64,000 bases of DNA from JAMQKA01 sp034521835 (GTDB lineage Bacteria > Bacteroidota > Rhodothermia > Balneolales > Balneolaceae): NCBI GenBank assembly GCA_034521835.1, contig JAXHMA010000001.1, positions 186,001 to 250,000 of the forward strand, in the 5' to 3' direction. The translations under genes and the position numbers were made by a program. Shown here piece by piece: positions 8,809-18,804 of this stretch. A model generated the notes under the pieces. That model did not search any database. It had not been told where the DNA came from and saw only the letters and a program-made list of their open reading frames with translations. The stretch's first letter is position 1; each line of letters opens with the position of its first letter.

Positions 8809-10897
8809 ATGGATATTTTCAATAGCAAGATCATCTTTATTTCCTGTTTCATTCTGTTAATTAGCTGCACTCCCACCCCGAACCTGGATCGGAGGCACAC
8901 ATTCGGGAGTGTCACCGGTGCCGTTGACGGGGATCGCTTAATACAGGCCGATGCCAATCCAGGTAACTGGCTTTCCTACGGTCGCAATTATGCCGAGGAC
9001 CGCTACAGCACGCTCAATCAGGTCACGGCCGACAATGTCGATCAGTTGGGCCTGGCATGGAGCTACGACACCGGTATGCGGGGTGGGGTAGAGACGACGC
9101 CTCTCGTCGCAGATGGCATTATGTATCTGACCGGTCCCTGGAGCATCGTCTATGCCCTGGATGCCCGGACGGGGGAGGAAATCTGGACCTGGGATCCCCA
9201 GGTACCCCGCCTGCACGGGCTCAAGGCATGCTGCGACGTGGTGAACCGGGGCGCTGCGCTCTACCAGGGCAAGGTCTATGTGGGCACGCTCGACGGCCGG
9301 TTGGCTGCACTTGACGCGGCAACCGGTGAGCCCGTGTGGACCGTCGCCACGTTCGACCCGAGCACCGACCACACAATCACCGGGGCACCGCGGGTCGTTA
9401 AGGGGAATGTCATTATCGGAAACGGAGGTGCGGAATACGGGGTCCGCGGTTACGTCTCGGCTTATGATGCTGAGAATGGGAACCTTGTATGGCGTACTTA
9501 TACTGTGCCCGGTAATCCATCAGAGCCCTTTGAATCGGAGGCGATGGAAGAAGCCGTAAAAACCTGGTCGGGTGAGTGGTGGAAGGCCGGGGGCGGCGGT
9601 ACGGTGTGGGACGCGATGGCCTACGACCCGGAGCTCGATCTGCTTTATATCGGCACCGGCAACGGGTCGCCGTGGTCACGGAACCTGCGCAGTCCCGGCG
9701 GAGGCGATAACCTGTACCTGTCATCGATCCTGGCGCTCAACCCGGACGACGGGACCATCGTTTGGCACTACCAGACCACGCCGGGCGACCACTGGGATTT
9801 CACCGCCACCCAGCACCTTATTCTGGCTGATCTTGAAATAGACGGGACATCCCGTAAGGTCATTATGCAGGCGCCTAAAAACGGTTTTTTCTATGTACTT
9901 AACCGTGAAACGGGAGAATTTATATCTGCCGAGGCATACCTTCCCGTAACGTGGGCCGACAGTGTCGATGGAAGAACAGGCCGTCCCGTTGAGCGCCCCG
10001 AAGCTGTTTACGGCAACGAGCCAGTGGAAGTTCAGCCCGAACCATTTGGAGGACACAACTGGCAGCCGATGGCCTTCAACCCTGAAACCGGTTACGTTTA
10101 CGTGCCCATTCACGAGCGGGCATCCACCTATTGGGAAGACGATGGCTGGGACTATGAGCCGGGACAAATAAACACGGGAATTCGCATTCGTTGGGAAACA
10201 GGCAGCAATTCCCACGGTGCACTCATCGCCTGGGATCCGCGCAGCAAGAGGCCTGGCGCGTGCCGCTTGCTCACCAGTGGAACGGCGGTGTACTGACCAC
10301 TGCGGGCGATTTGGTATTTCAAGGAGGCGGTGACGGTCGATTTGTTGTGTACGAAGCTCAGACCGGTGAAGTGCTTTGGGAAATGTCCACCGGCCTGGGC
10401 ATTATCGGATCACCCGTCACATACCAGATCGATGGCGAGCAATATATCACTGTGGCGGCCGGATGGGGCGGGGCCTTCGGGCGCACCAACCCACCAGTAG
10501 GTGATGCGGCACAGTACGAACAGTTCGGGCGGGTACTCACGTTTAAGTTGGGAAGTTCAGCCGCTATGCCTGCCCTTACACCTCGTGCGACCGAGGTCGT
10601 GATTCCTGACATCGATCTACCGAGCGGGCAAGATGCCATTGCTCGTGGTGCCACTCTGTACGAGGCTAATTGTTTCATTTGTCACGGAAGTGCCGGGGCT
10701 TCGGAAGGCGCCATGCCGAATCTTCAGAAATCAAACCAGGCCACTCACCAGTCGTTTGAGGAGATCGTACTTGGAGGATCGCGTGAAGCCAGGGGATGCC
10801 GTCATTCAAGGAATTACTTACATCAGAAGAGACACTGCTGATTCAAGCTTTTATTGTGTCAGAAGCAAAAAAGACGGTTGACGATTCGACAAAATAG
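8809..10897 (+). CDS. PQQ-dependent quinohaemoprotein alcohol dehydrogenase (lipoprotein), frameshifted
   Basis: A ~690-residue quinoprotein dehydrogenase with a C-terminal cytochrome c domain, which oxidises alcohols in the periplasm and passes electrons to haem. It begins with a lipoprotein signal ('CFILLISCTPT', lipobox Cys), so it is probably membrane-anchored. The propeller shows 'NWLSYGRNYAEDRYSTLNQV', 'ETTPLVADGIMYL' and the vicinal disulfide 'KACCDVVNRG' typical of this class. Further motifs are 'WDAMAYDPELDLLYIGTGN', 'GDHWDFTATQHL' and 'HQWNGGVLTTAGDLVFQGG'. The haem motif is 'ANCFICHG' (CxxCH). Frames change near 10245 and near 10790; the last frame ends 'MPSFKELLTSEE'... with TAG at 10895-10897. 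The start at 8809 has GGAGAG at 8798-8803. It belongs to the accessory block and could oxidise an alcohol released by the esterase (inference). GC content is patchy, about 67% near 9181-9240 and about 50% near 9481. Confidence 0.88.
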
Positions 10898-11274
10898 CTC
10901 CACAGTGCACTGGCTAAAGAGGAGAGAGTGATCTATGCGGGCTTTCAAATACTCGTCGGTTGAACGTTTTACGAGAATGACCTGAAGGTATTTAAAGCAG
11001 ACGAATTATAGGTAGAGTGGTTAAGTGGTATGGTTCTTCAACCTCCACCGTAAACAGCCGATGCCAAGCTTAGAGTGTCGCAACGCAATTGGAGCTGCAT
11101 TTTTCAATGTGCTAATTGAATTGATCTGCAGAAATATTTGGGAGTAACTTTAGGGAATGTTTGTTAGATATTATTCCGCCAAATTACCAGTAGCAGATTT
11201 GTGATCAGAGTAGCACTGACCTTTTTGATTCGAGAGGATTATAATTTATTACAGCTAAAGGGCGGGAGGTCAGA
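10898..11274. other. Intergenic region, no convincing gene
   Basis: It holds only a 16-codon open stretch with a good ribosome site (ATG 10934, stop 10982-10984), which could be a vestige. Just before the next gene, GGGAGG lies at normal distance from the ATG at 11275. No clear terminator hairpin with a T-run was seen. Confidence 0.5.
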
Positions 11275-13491
11275 ATGTTTATTTACAAGGAGATACTCGC
11301 TTTTGTACTTTTTTTCTTTTTAGGATTACTTCCCAATATCTCTTTTTCGCAACAGCCGATGGAGATCTCACGCATCGAGGGACCGATTACCCTGGATGGG
11401 ATGCCGGATGAGTCGGCATGGGAAAAGCTGGAGCCGCTGCCGCTCGTAACCTATTTCCCGGAAGCGGGCAACCAACCCACCGAGCGCTCAGACATCCGCA
11501 TAGGATACACGGCCGAATACCTGTACCTGGGGGGTAAGCTATACGACTCGGAACCCGATAAAATACAATCTCCCAATATGGAAAGAGATAAAGGAAGTCC
11601 CGCTGATGATGGTTTTGGGCTGTGCCTAGATACCTTCAACGACAATGAAAATACACTCTGTTTTAATACACATCCGGCAGGAATAAGAGATGATTTCGCC
11701 ATATCCAAAGACGCTGTACCTCCGGGTCACCACAGGCAAAGCTGGAACACCTTTTGGAGTTTTGAAGCGGTACAGAATGATGATGGCTGGTTTGCTGAAA
11801 TTCGAATTCCATTTTCCAGTATTCGCTATCAGGTCAAGAATAAAGATGTCACGATGGGTTTGATCGTGTTTCGCTGGGTAGCCCGCAAATATGAATCTTC
11901 GATATTTCCGGCCATACCGGGCGATTATGGGTTCTGGGGACACTTTAAGGCCTCTCAAGCCCGGGACGTAGTTTTTCGGGACATGCAGAATCACACTCCC
12001 TTCCGTGTCGCCCCGTACCTGTTGGGTGGGATGAGCCAGCAGCACCTTTTAAATGACGGGGAAACGACCTATTTGCGAGAAGATGACCTGACCCTTGATG
12101 CGGGGCTGGATGTCAAGTACGGCATTACCAGTAGTTTGACACTGGATCTGACCCTTAATACCGATTTTGCCCAGGTAGAAGCCGACGATCAGCAGGTGAA
12201 TCTAACGCGGTTTTCCCTGTTTTTCCCGGAGAAACGGACATTTTTCCAAGAGCGATCCAACCTGTTTAATTTCAATTTCGGTGAAAATAATCGCCTGTTT
12301 TACAGCCGCCGGATCGGTATCCATGAGGAGCAGGAAATCCGAATACTGGGCGGTGCACGCCTGACCGGCAGTCTTGGGGACTGGGACTTGGGAGCTATCA
12401 ACATGCAGACGGCCCGCTTACAGGAGGTACCCTCCGAAAATTTTGGCGTCCTCCGGCTTCGTCACGATATCATCAACGATTACTCCTACGGCGGGGCTAT
12501 GTTCACCAGCCGGGTTGGGGGTGACGGGACTTACAACTATGGCCTTGGCCTGGATGGTGTTATACGGTTATTTGGAGATAGTTACCTGTTGGCCAATGCT
12601 GCTCAAACGTTTGAAGACAAGCAAAAAAACAGGCCTCTTGATGTTGATGCCATGCGATTACGACTTCAGCTGGAGCGGCGAAACCTCGAGGGATTCGGGT
12701 ATAATCTTGAATATTCCAGGGCTGGAAATAGGTACAATCCCGGGGTGGGATTTGAACTGCGAGATGACTTTACAAAGTGGGGAAACAGGATATTTTACGG
12801 ATGGTTTGCTGATGAAAATTCAGCTGTTATTAATTACGAGGTTTCAATGTACGGGAGCGCTTATCTGCAGAATGTCGATAACACTGTTGAAACAGCCAGA
12901 ATAGGACTGGGAATTGATATAAATTTTAAGTCGGGGGCCGTTGCAGGTGGCATATTGGGAGTTAACTACGAGCATTTAATCGATAATTTTGAACTGATAA
13001 ATGACATAAGCATTCCTGCAGGAAACTACCATGCGGTTGGTTTGGAAGCATATGCCAATACTTCACGTTCGGGGCTTTTCATACTTGGCAGTACCGTTAA
13101 TATTGGAGAGTTCTTTGACGGATACCGCTGGTCAGCAAGCGTAGCTCCCTCATGGAGCGTGAGTTCCAGCACGAAGTTGAGCGGTTTTTACCAGATCAAT
13201 CATCTTACATTTCCGGAACGTGATGACGCTTTCACCGCCCATATCGGCCGTTTACGGCTGGAATATTACTTTAGCACAGAGCTTTCGGCCAGCACTTTTG
13301 TGCAGTACAGCAACGCCGATGAGCGGATTATCTCCAATTTCCGCCTGCGCTATAATCCTCGTGAGGGCAACGATCTGTATATCGTCTATAATGAGGGGCT
13401 GAATACAGACCGCTTTTCCCGCACGCCGGAACTCCCTTTCAGCAATCGGCGGACGATCTTGGTCAAATACACCTACACGTTTAATTATTAA
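11275..13491 (+). CDS. DUF5916 outer-membrane protein with N-terminal CBM9-like domain, intact copy
   Basis: 738 residues, intact. Signal peptide at residues 1-24 ('FVLFFFLGLLPNISFSQQ'). CBM9-like domain at ~25-210 ('GPITLDGMPDESAWEKLEP', 'DTFNDNENTLCFNTHPAG'). The DUF5916 core has 'DFAQVEADDQQVNLTRFS' and 'FFPEKRTFFQERSNLF'. The following ~400 residues alternate in a beta-barrel pattern and end in aromatic residues ('KYTYTFNY'), as outer-membrane proteins do. The sequence is clearly homologous to the 6283-8578 gene, but at normal genomic GC, so the two are not a recent tandem copy. Function in the family is not established; members sit in the envelope of Bacteroidota-like bacteria, often near secreted hydrolases or TonB receptors. 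Ribosome site GGGAGG is just upstream. It ends the accessory block, convergent with fetB. Confidence 0.88.
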   Translation: MFIYKEILAFVLFFFLGLLPNISFSQQPMEISRIEGPITLDGMPDESAWEKLEPLPLVTYFPEAGNQPTERSDIRIGYTAEYLYLGGKLYDSEPDKIQSPNMERDKGSPADDGFGLCLDTFNDNENTLCFNTHPAGIRDDFAISKDAVPPGHHRQSWNTFWSFEAVQNDDGWFAEIRIPFSSIRYQVKNKDVTMGLIVFRWVARKYESSIFPAIPGDYGFWGHFKASQARDVVFRDMQNHTPFRVAPYLLGGMSQQHLLNDGETTYLREDDLTLDAGLDVKYGITSSLTLDLTLNTDFAQVEADDQQVNLTRFSLFFPEKRTFFQERSNLFNFNFGENNRLFYSRRIGIHEEQEIRILGGARLTGSLGDWDLGAINMQTARLQEVPSENFGVLRLRHDIINDYSYGGAMFTSRVGGDGTYNYGLGLDGVIRLFGDSYLLANAAQTFEDKQKNRPLDVDAMRLRLQLERRNLEGFGYNLEYSRAGNRYNPGVGFELRDDFTKWGNRIFYGWFADENSAVINYEVSMYGSAYLQNVDNTVETARIGLGIDINFKSGAVAGGILGVNYEHLIDNFELINDISIPAGNYHAVGLEAYANTSRSGLFILGSTVNIGEFFDGYRWSASVAPSWSVSSSTKLSGFYQINHLTFPERDDAFTAHIGRLRLEYYFSTELSASTFVQYSNADERIISNFRLRYNPREGNDLYIVYNEGLNTDRFSRTPELPFSNRRTILVKYTYTFNY

Positions 13492-13642
13492 AATTAATGG
13501 AAGTCTGGAAGGTGAATGTAAATATTTCGATTACTGGGAGCACGATGGGGAGGTATTTCCACTGCTGGCCGGATGAGGCCCATCATTATATCTAGTCGGG
13601 CGACAGTGCAACTGTCTCCCAACACGGGGTGCATGACTGTGG

Positions 13643-14434
13643 CTACTTCTTCAAAATCGACTCATCCAGCATATCATTATCCTGAAATACAAAATAATTG
13701 GAAAACAGGATGCCCAGATACACTGAGAGAACGGTCCCCGAAAAGATAGCCAGCATGATCATAATCTGGTACTTGATGGCTATCATGGGAGAACTGCCGC
13801 TGAGGATCTGGCCGGTCATCATGCCGGGTAGCGAAACGAGGCCGATGGTCGCCATGGTGGCGAGCGTGGGATTCGCCGAGCGTTTGAGCGCACGCTGAAA
13901 AAAGGGAAACAGCGCTTCGTGACGGGTGGCTCCGCAGGCCAGGAAAAACTGGTAGCGCTCTTTCTGCTCTTTCAGACTGTAATAAAAATCGTTGATGCCG
14001 ATCACGTTGCTGCGCAGGCAGTTGCCCAGCACCATACCGGTGATCGGTATCGTATATTGGGCCGCCAGGAATTTGGGGAGCTGGATGACGATCTCCAGGA
14101 AGAACAGGTCGATCAGGATAATACCGAAGAAAGTTGCGCCGAAAATGGGGAGAATCAGCTTCCACTTCCGGTTGAGTTCGCTGCGGTCGATGGTGGCAAA
14201 ATCGGCCACGCCCACCATCACCATTATCCACCCCATGTTGATCCAGGCGTTGTCAAGCTCAAACAGATATTCAAGGTAATATCCCACAAACAGAAGCTGC
14301 AGGGTCATCCGCAGGATGGCAATGGCCAGTTTTTTGTTGAGCCCCGTCCGGTATCGCCACAGGATGAATGCGGGAATCAGCAGAATCAGGAAGCCGATGG
14401 CCAGTTGCAGCCAGGTTAGATCAATTATTTCCAT
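13643..14434 (-). CDS. fetB: FetB-type ABC transporter permease (UPF0014)
   Basis: 263 residues with about seven hydrophobic segments. It shows the conserved FetB/YbbM features 'GMVLGNCLRSNVIGINDFY', 'ACGATRHEALFPFFQRALKR', 'NPTLATMATIGLVSLPGMMT' and 'GQILSGSSPMIAIKYQI'. FetAB exports iron and lowers peroxide stress in E. coli. The ATPase partner is directly upstream (14566-15187, same strand), separated by a 131-base gap containing a long inverted repeat. Length is normal and the frame intact. Start ATG 14432-14434. Confidence 0.9.
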   Translation of the reverse strand: MEIIDLTWLQLAIGFLILLIPAFILWRYRTGLNKKLAIAILRMTLQLLFVGYYLEYLFELDNAWINMGWIMVMVGVADFATIDRSELNRKWKLILPIFGATFFGIILIDLFFLEIVIQLPKFLAAQYTIPITGMVLGNCLRSNVIGINDFYYSLKEQKERYQFFLACGATRHEALFPFFQRALKRSANPTLATMATIGLVSLPGMMTGQILSGSSPMIAIKYQIMIMLAIFSGTVLSVYLGILFSNYFVFQDNDMLDESILKK

Positions 14435-14471
14435 AATGCGGAATCAATCTTATGATTGTTTAATAGCATCT

Positions 14472-14547
14472 TGTAGAGACGGATCGAATCCGTCTAATTT
14501 TAGTTTCTGCCTGTATCTGCGATAGACACATTCGATCTGTCTCTACA
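14472..14547. repeat. Inverted-repeat element between fetA and fetB
   Basis: 18-base arms 14472-14489 (tgtagagacggatcgaat) and 14530-14547 are complementary except for one G/A difference. The left half also contains its own hairpin, 14478-14483 with 14489-14494 (gacgga/tccgtc). Total length is 76 bases, and it fills most of the fetA-fetB gap. It looks like an interspersed palindromic (MITE/REP-like) repeat. It could also form an intra-operon mRNA structure. Confidence 0.6.
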
Positions 14548-14565
14548 GTGAAATATTATGGATTT

Positions 14566-15187
14566 TTACAATTCTACAATTTCATCGCATTTCTCCAGCC
14601 AAAAGGGATCGTGGGTCGTTGAAATGACCGTGCGATCGAGATCAGAAAGCAGCAAGTCCGCGGCCTTTTGTTTTGACTTACGGTCCAGGGCCGAGGTCGG
14701 TTCATCGAGCAGCAGGAGCGGGCGATCCAGCAGGTGGCATAGTGTCAGCCCCACACGCTGGCGTTGGCCGGTGGAAAGATTTGAGAACGATTTTTCGAAA
14801 ACGGTATCAGACAATCCGAGCTTTTCCAGCGTATTTTTAATTTTCCCGGATTCCGGTTTGTCTGTCCGGTTAGAGCGAAATTCAAAAATGCGATTAATCA
14901 CCTCCTCAACCGTTCCATCCCCGATGTTCAAGTCCTGTGGGAGCCAGGCAGTGGAGCTCCGGATGGTTGCAAAGTTGTTTTCGGAAACCGGTTCCCTTTC
15001 AACATAGATGTTTCCGGCATCGGCCTGTTCAAAACCGAGCAACAGCCGGAGCAGGGTTGTTTTGCCCGCACCCGATTCTCCCTTTAAAGCAACCCGTGTC
15101 CCCTTTTTTATCTCCAGCGAAAAGTCTTCTGAGTACGGTCTCCTGTTCATAGCGAAAGGTGATATTCTCAAAACGGATGTAACTCAT
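14566..15187 (-). CDS. fetA: FetA-type ABC transporter ATP-binding protein, frameshifted near the N-terminus
   Basis: An ABC ATPase of ~205 residues. Walker A 'GESGAGKTTLL', Q-loop 'WLPQDLN', signature 'LSTGQRQRVGL', Walker B 'LLLLDEPTSALD' and switch His 'STTHDPFW' are all present. The small size fits FetA. The first ~20 residues ('MSYIRFENITFRYEQETV') lie in another frame starting at ATG 15187, with the shift near 15135. In the downstream frame alone the protein would lack its first beta-strand. Pairs with fetB just downstream for metal (iron) export, coupling ATP hydrolysis to transport at the inner membrane. It lies about 66 bases downstream of the Kef-type antiporter stop, so the three genes may be co-transcribed. 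Confidence 0.87.
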
Positions 15188-15253
15188 CAGAGTTTTTCTT
15201 AAAAGAATGACTCGTTTTTCCGGAAATCAAGGTCGGGCAACGGCCGGTTTGTT

Positions 15254-17267
15254 CTATCTGGATTCGGACTCACGGAACAGGTCGGCGCATTCGGCAAAAC
15301 GGCCGGCCAGACCAACCATAATCAGCCGGTCACCGGGTTGTATTTCGAAATCACCCGATGGATTGCCGAAGGTTTTGTCGCCGCGGCGGACGGTCAGTAC
15401 CGTAAGATTGTATTTGTTGCGCAGCTGTAGTTCATTGCAGCGTTTTACCAGCTACGGGAGCACCTTCCCGTACCACTACCGCCCGGGTATGGAGGCCTTC
15501 ATCATCCAGTCCCTGGAGTACCATCAGGTGGGCCTCTTGCACGCTGCCACGCAATATTTCATAGTCATGCGCCCGCAGCGTTTGTATATGTTCGTCGATC
15601 TCATCCTGGGGAATCATATAGGCCCCGAGCACCTGGGAGAATATACGCACGGTGGTTTCCATCTCTTCCGGTATGACTTTGTCGGCTCCCAGTTTTTCGA
15701 GCTGATCCACATCAGAAAGGTACCGGGTGCGCACAATAATCTGTAGCGTGGGATTGTGATGGCGGGCAATTTGTATGATACGGGGACTGGCTGATGGATC
15801 GTTGGTGGCGATTACCAGTAATTTTGCTTTTTCTATGCCCGCTAATTCCAGAATGTGGAAACGACCGGCATCGCCGTAAATAGCGGGTATATCGTTTTTG
15901 CGCATCTCTTCAACCGATTCCGGGTTCATTTCAATCACCACGTATGGAATTCCCGTTTTTCCCAACACCTGAACCAGGTGGCGGCCGGCGGGGCCGTACC
16001 CCACGATGATGACGTGATCTTCAAAGTCATATTCACTCTCTGTCCCCCCTTTGCCAGATTGCTGCCCGAATTTTTTGAGCGGGGTTCGGGCCAGCAGATT
16101 ACCCAGTTTGGGCCCGGCCTCCAACAGAAAGGGCGTGCCGATCATCAGCAGAACGGAGACGGCTATAAAAATCTGCGATCCCAGTTCTCCGGTTCCGGCG
16201 GGCGTTATGCCGGCCGCACGACCGGCGCGCTCCAGTACAAAAGAGAATTCACCTATCTGTGCCAGTGCCAGTCCCGAAGCCGCTGCAATCCGCACCGGGT
16301 ACCCAAGCGTAAGCAGTCCAGCCGAGGTGACGATCAGCTTTAGCAGGATGACGAAAAGCGCAATGCCCAACAGCAGCAAGGGATATTGCAATACATAAGT
16401 CAGGTCCAAAAGCATCCCTACTGACACAAAAAAGACGGCGTTAAAAATGGTACGCAGCGGCAGTATCTCACTCAGCGCCTGCTCGCTGAACTCACTTTCA
16501 CTGACTACCAATCCGGCCAGGAAGGCCCCGAGTGCAAGACTTACATTGGCTATGCTGCTGAGTGCAACGGTTCCGAAGCAGATCGTGACCACGGTCAGCA
16601 AAAAGAGTTCACGATTTCTGGTCTTGGCTACTTTTTCCAGCAGCCAGGGTACGATGCGGCGTGCCAGGATGATGACAAGCAGGATGAGAAGTATCGCTTT
16701 GCCGAGGATCCACAATACGTCAAATGCCGACTCGGACTGACCCGGCCAGTATGGGCACCAGCAATACCATGACGACGATCGCCAGATCTTGAAAGATGAG
16801 AACCGCTAGCGACAGTTGTCCGGTCAGGGGTATCGGTTTCGCTTGCGCTGGGCGAACAGTCCCAAGACAATCGCCGTACTGCTGAGGGCCACGAGGAAGC
16901 CGGTATAAATGGCGGTATTCAGCGACACGCCGAATGCAGCCAGTAACCCGACGACGATCAGTGTGGTGGTAATCACCTGAAATCCACCGCCCACAATAAT
17001 TGCTTTCCGTATGCGGTTCAGTTTTTCCAGGCTGAACTCAATGCCGATGGTAAACAACAGCAGAATAACGCCGATTTCCGCCAGGATATCGACGAGCTCC
17101 TGATCCGGCACTAGTGCCAGCGCATTGGGGCCAATAATTACGCCTGCAATCAGGAACCCGACAATGGGTACCAGTTTGAGCCGGTAACACAGGTAGGCGA
17201 TGCCTACGCTGACCAGGAAAAGAGCGACAAGTTCGTTTAGAAAGGGAAGAGTAACGGCTGGGATCAT
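15254..17267 (-). CDS. Kef-type K+/H+ antiporter with TrkA-N and TrkA-C domains (CPA2), frameshifted
   Basis: A ~670-residue monovalent cation:proton antiporter-2 protein. N-terminal membrane domain: ~12 helices, starting 'LNELVALFLVSVGIAYLCYR' and including 'LLLFTIGIEFSLEKL' and 'LALGAFLAGLVVSESEFSEQ'. The TrkA-N (RCK) NAD-binding domain has 'HVIIVGYGPAGRHLVQVL' and 'GDAGRFHILELAGI'. The TrkA-C end, read in another frame after ~15440, holds 'NKYNLTVLTVRRGDKTFG' and 'IQPGDRLIMVGLAGRFAEC', with the stop at 15254-15256. Frame changes lie between about 16850 and 16715 and near 15440. The full length and domain order match YbaL/KefB-like efflux systems, which protect against electrophiles or adjust cytoplasmic pH. 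The order Kef-FetA-FetB on one strand suggests a stress/ion-homeostasis unit (inference). Confidence 0.88.
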
Positions 17268-17410
17268 GCTGAAGTTTGATGCTTGATTAACTTATTTCAC
17301 CTTAAAAAACGAAAAAAATGAGATGGGAAGAAAAGAATTAGGAATGAAAAATCAGGAATTAAGAATTTTAAGAGGGGAAAGCCCAGATTTGAAGGTGAGA
17401 AAAATTAAAA

Positions 17411-17446
17411 AACTCGTCGGCCTAATTGAAAACAGACCGACGAGTT
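17411..17446 (-). terminator. Terminator of the DJ-1/PfpI gene
   Basis: 10-base perfect arms 17411-17420 and 17437-17446 (aactcgtcgg and complement). On the minus strand they are followed by a T-rich run. It begins 18 bases after the stop of the gene at 17464-18063. Confidence 0.8.
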
Positions 17447-17463
17447 GTAAATAATGAGTGAGA

Positions 17464-18063
17464 TTAGGCTTCTACTTTTTGCTGGTGAGTTATTTTGGTG
17501 CCGAGCACGTCCAGGAAAGCGGCCAGCCATTTGGGGTGTCCCGGCCAGGCGGGTGAGGTGACAAGGTTACCATCGACCACTACCTCGGTGGCTTCCACAT
17601 CTTTGTAGTTCGCACCGGCGGCCTCCATCTCGGGTCCCACGGCCGGGTAGGCAGTCAGCGTTTTGCCCTTCACAGCATCCGCGGCAGACAAGATCTGAAG
17701 CCCGTGGCACAGCGCGGCGATCGGCTTGTCATTGTTCACAAAGTGATTCACCATGTCGATGACGCCATCCTCCCGGCGCAGGTATTCCGGGGCGCGTCCG
17801 CCGGAGATGACGATAGCATCATAGTCAGCCGGATTAATCTCCGCAAAGGTGGCGTTCAGTGCAAAATTATGGCCCGGCTTCTCCGAGTAAGTTTGATCCC
17901 CTTCAAAATCGTGGATCGCCGTTTTTACGCTCTCCCCGGACTTCTTGCCCGGGCATACGGCGTGCACGGTATGTCCCACCATCTGAAGCGCCTGGAAGGG
18001 CACCATGATTTCATAATCCTCTCCATAATCTCCAACGAGTTGCAAAATCTTCTTTCCGCTCAT
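17464..18063 (-). CDS. DJ-1/PfpI family protein
   Basis: 199 residues, intact, class I glutamine-amidotransferase-like fold. The nucleophile elbow is 'IAALCHGLQIL' (Cys-His) with the acidic partner in 'DYEIMVPFQALQMVGHTV'. Also seen: 'YDAIVISGGRAPEYLRRED', 'LTAYPAVGPEMEAAGANY' and 'VVVDGNLVTSPAWPGHPKWL'. These match PfpI/YhbO-type proteins described as deglycases, glyoxalases or general stress proteins; which activity applies cannot be read here. Length is slightly above the family's ~170-190. A ribosome site (GGAGG) lies before the ATG, and a strong terminator follows. It is transcribed as a single gene. Confidence 0.88.
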   Translation of the reverse strand: MSGKKILQLVGDYGEDYEIMVPFQALQMVGHTVHAVCPGKKSGESVKTAIHDFEGDQTYSEKPGHNFALNATFAEINPADYDAIVISGGRAPEYLRREDGVIDMVNHFVNNDKPIAALCHGLQILSAADAVKGKTLTAYPAVGPEMEAAGANYKDVEATEVVVDGNLVTSPAWPGHPKWLAAFLDVLGTKITHQQKVEA

Positions 18064-18406
18064 AACAAACCTCCTTATTAATTTTTAGCATTAATTGTGA
18101 ATGGTATCTAAAAAACTTCGGGCTTTTAAAGAGCGTTCCTAAATATGAGGTGAGTTTGAAATCAAATTTTCGACTCCCTAGTTCAACTTCCACAAAATTT
18201 TAAAATTGACTTTGTTTGCCTGTAAACTACGATGTGTAGTGCTACAGCCTACATATACTTACAAGTTCACCTTGCAAGGGAAATGGGCCTGTCAGGCAAG
18301 GTATTCCGCAGTTTCTCCCGAGAAGCATGCCTGTGATGGGGTTGAGGCTGACACATTACGGCCCATCGCAGAATGACGGCATATAACCGACCAGTGGGCT
18401 CTACCC

Positions 18407-18434
18407 GTAAAGGCGCGATATATCGCGCCTTTAC
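18407..18434. repeat. Perfect 28-base palindrome
   Basis: The 14-base half 'gtaaaggcgcgata' (18407-18420) is followed with no spacer by its exact reverse complement (18421-18434). It sits in a non-coding region between divergent features, with no adjacent T-run. Its design (gtaaRgRcgcg...) resembles the repeats at 14472, 20097 and 35272. It could be an interspersed palindromic repeat or a dimeric-regulator site. Confidence 0.75.
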
Positions 18435-18777
18435 AAAATCTATAACATCCCAGATATTTCCACTGTTTGCCTTTTTGGAGTGGTACCTGCTTAACAACGT
18501 TAGTCGCTTTACCTGCCATCCGTAGCAGGGATTTTCTGGACTTGGGGCTGCCACCGCAGGCTGACCGTCTGCTTCCGGCCTTGGGATTTATGCGCCGACT
18601 CGGGCAAACAGAGCGGAGGCGTGAAGAAAGAAACCCTGCGGCAGGTTGCGAGGAAAGGCTCAGCCACGCAGAAAACCATTATGTTTCAGAAGATCTCTGG
18701 GAGGGAATATCTGGGTTTCTTTTAGCCGTAGCGAAGTGCCGCCAGGCGAATAAATCCCCAGCCGGTGATTCATATGG

Positions 18778-18804
18778 GTTCCTTTTTGTTCACACAAAAG
18801 GAAC
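18778..18804. repeat. Hairpin 'gttcctttt' inverted repeat
   Basis: Arms 18778-18786 (gttcctttt) and 18796-18804 are perfect complements around a 9-base loop. It lies about 50 bases past the end of the PCuAC gene on the minus strand. It may terminate that transcript weakly or belong to a repeat element. Confidence 0.45.
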
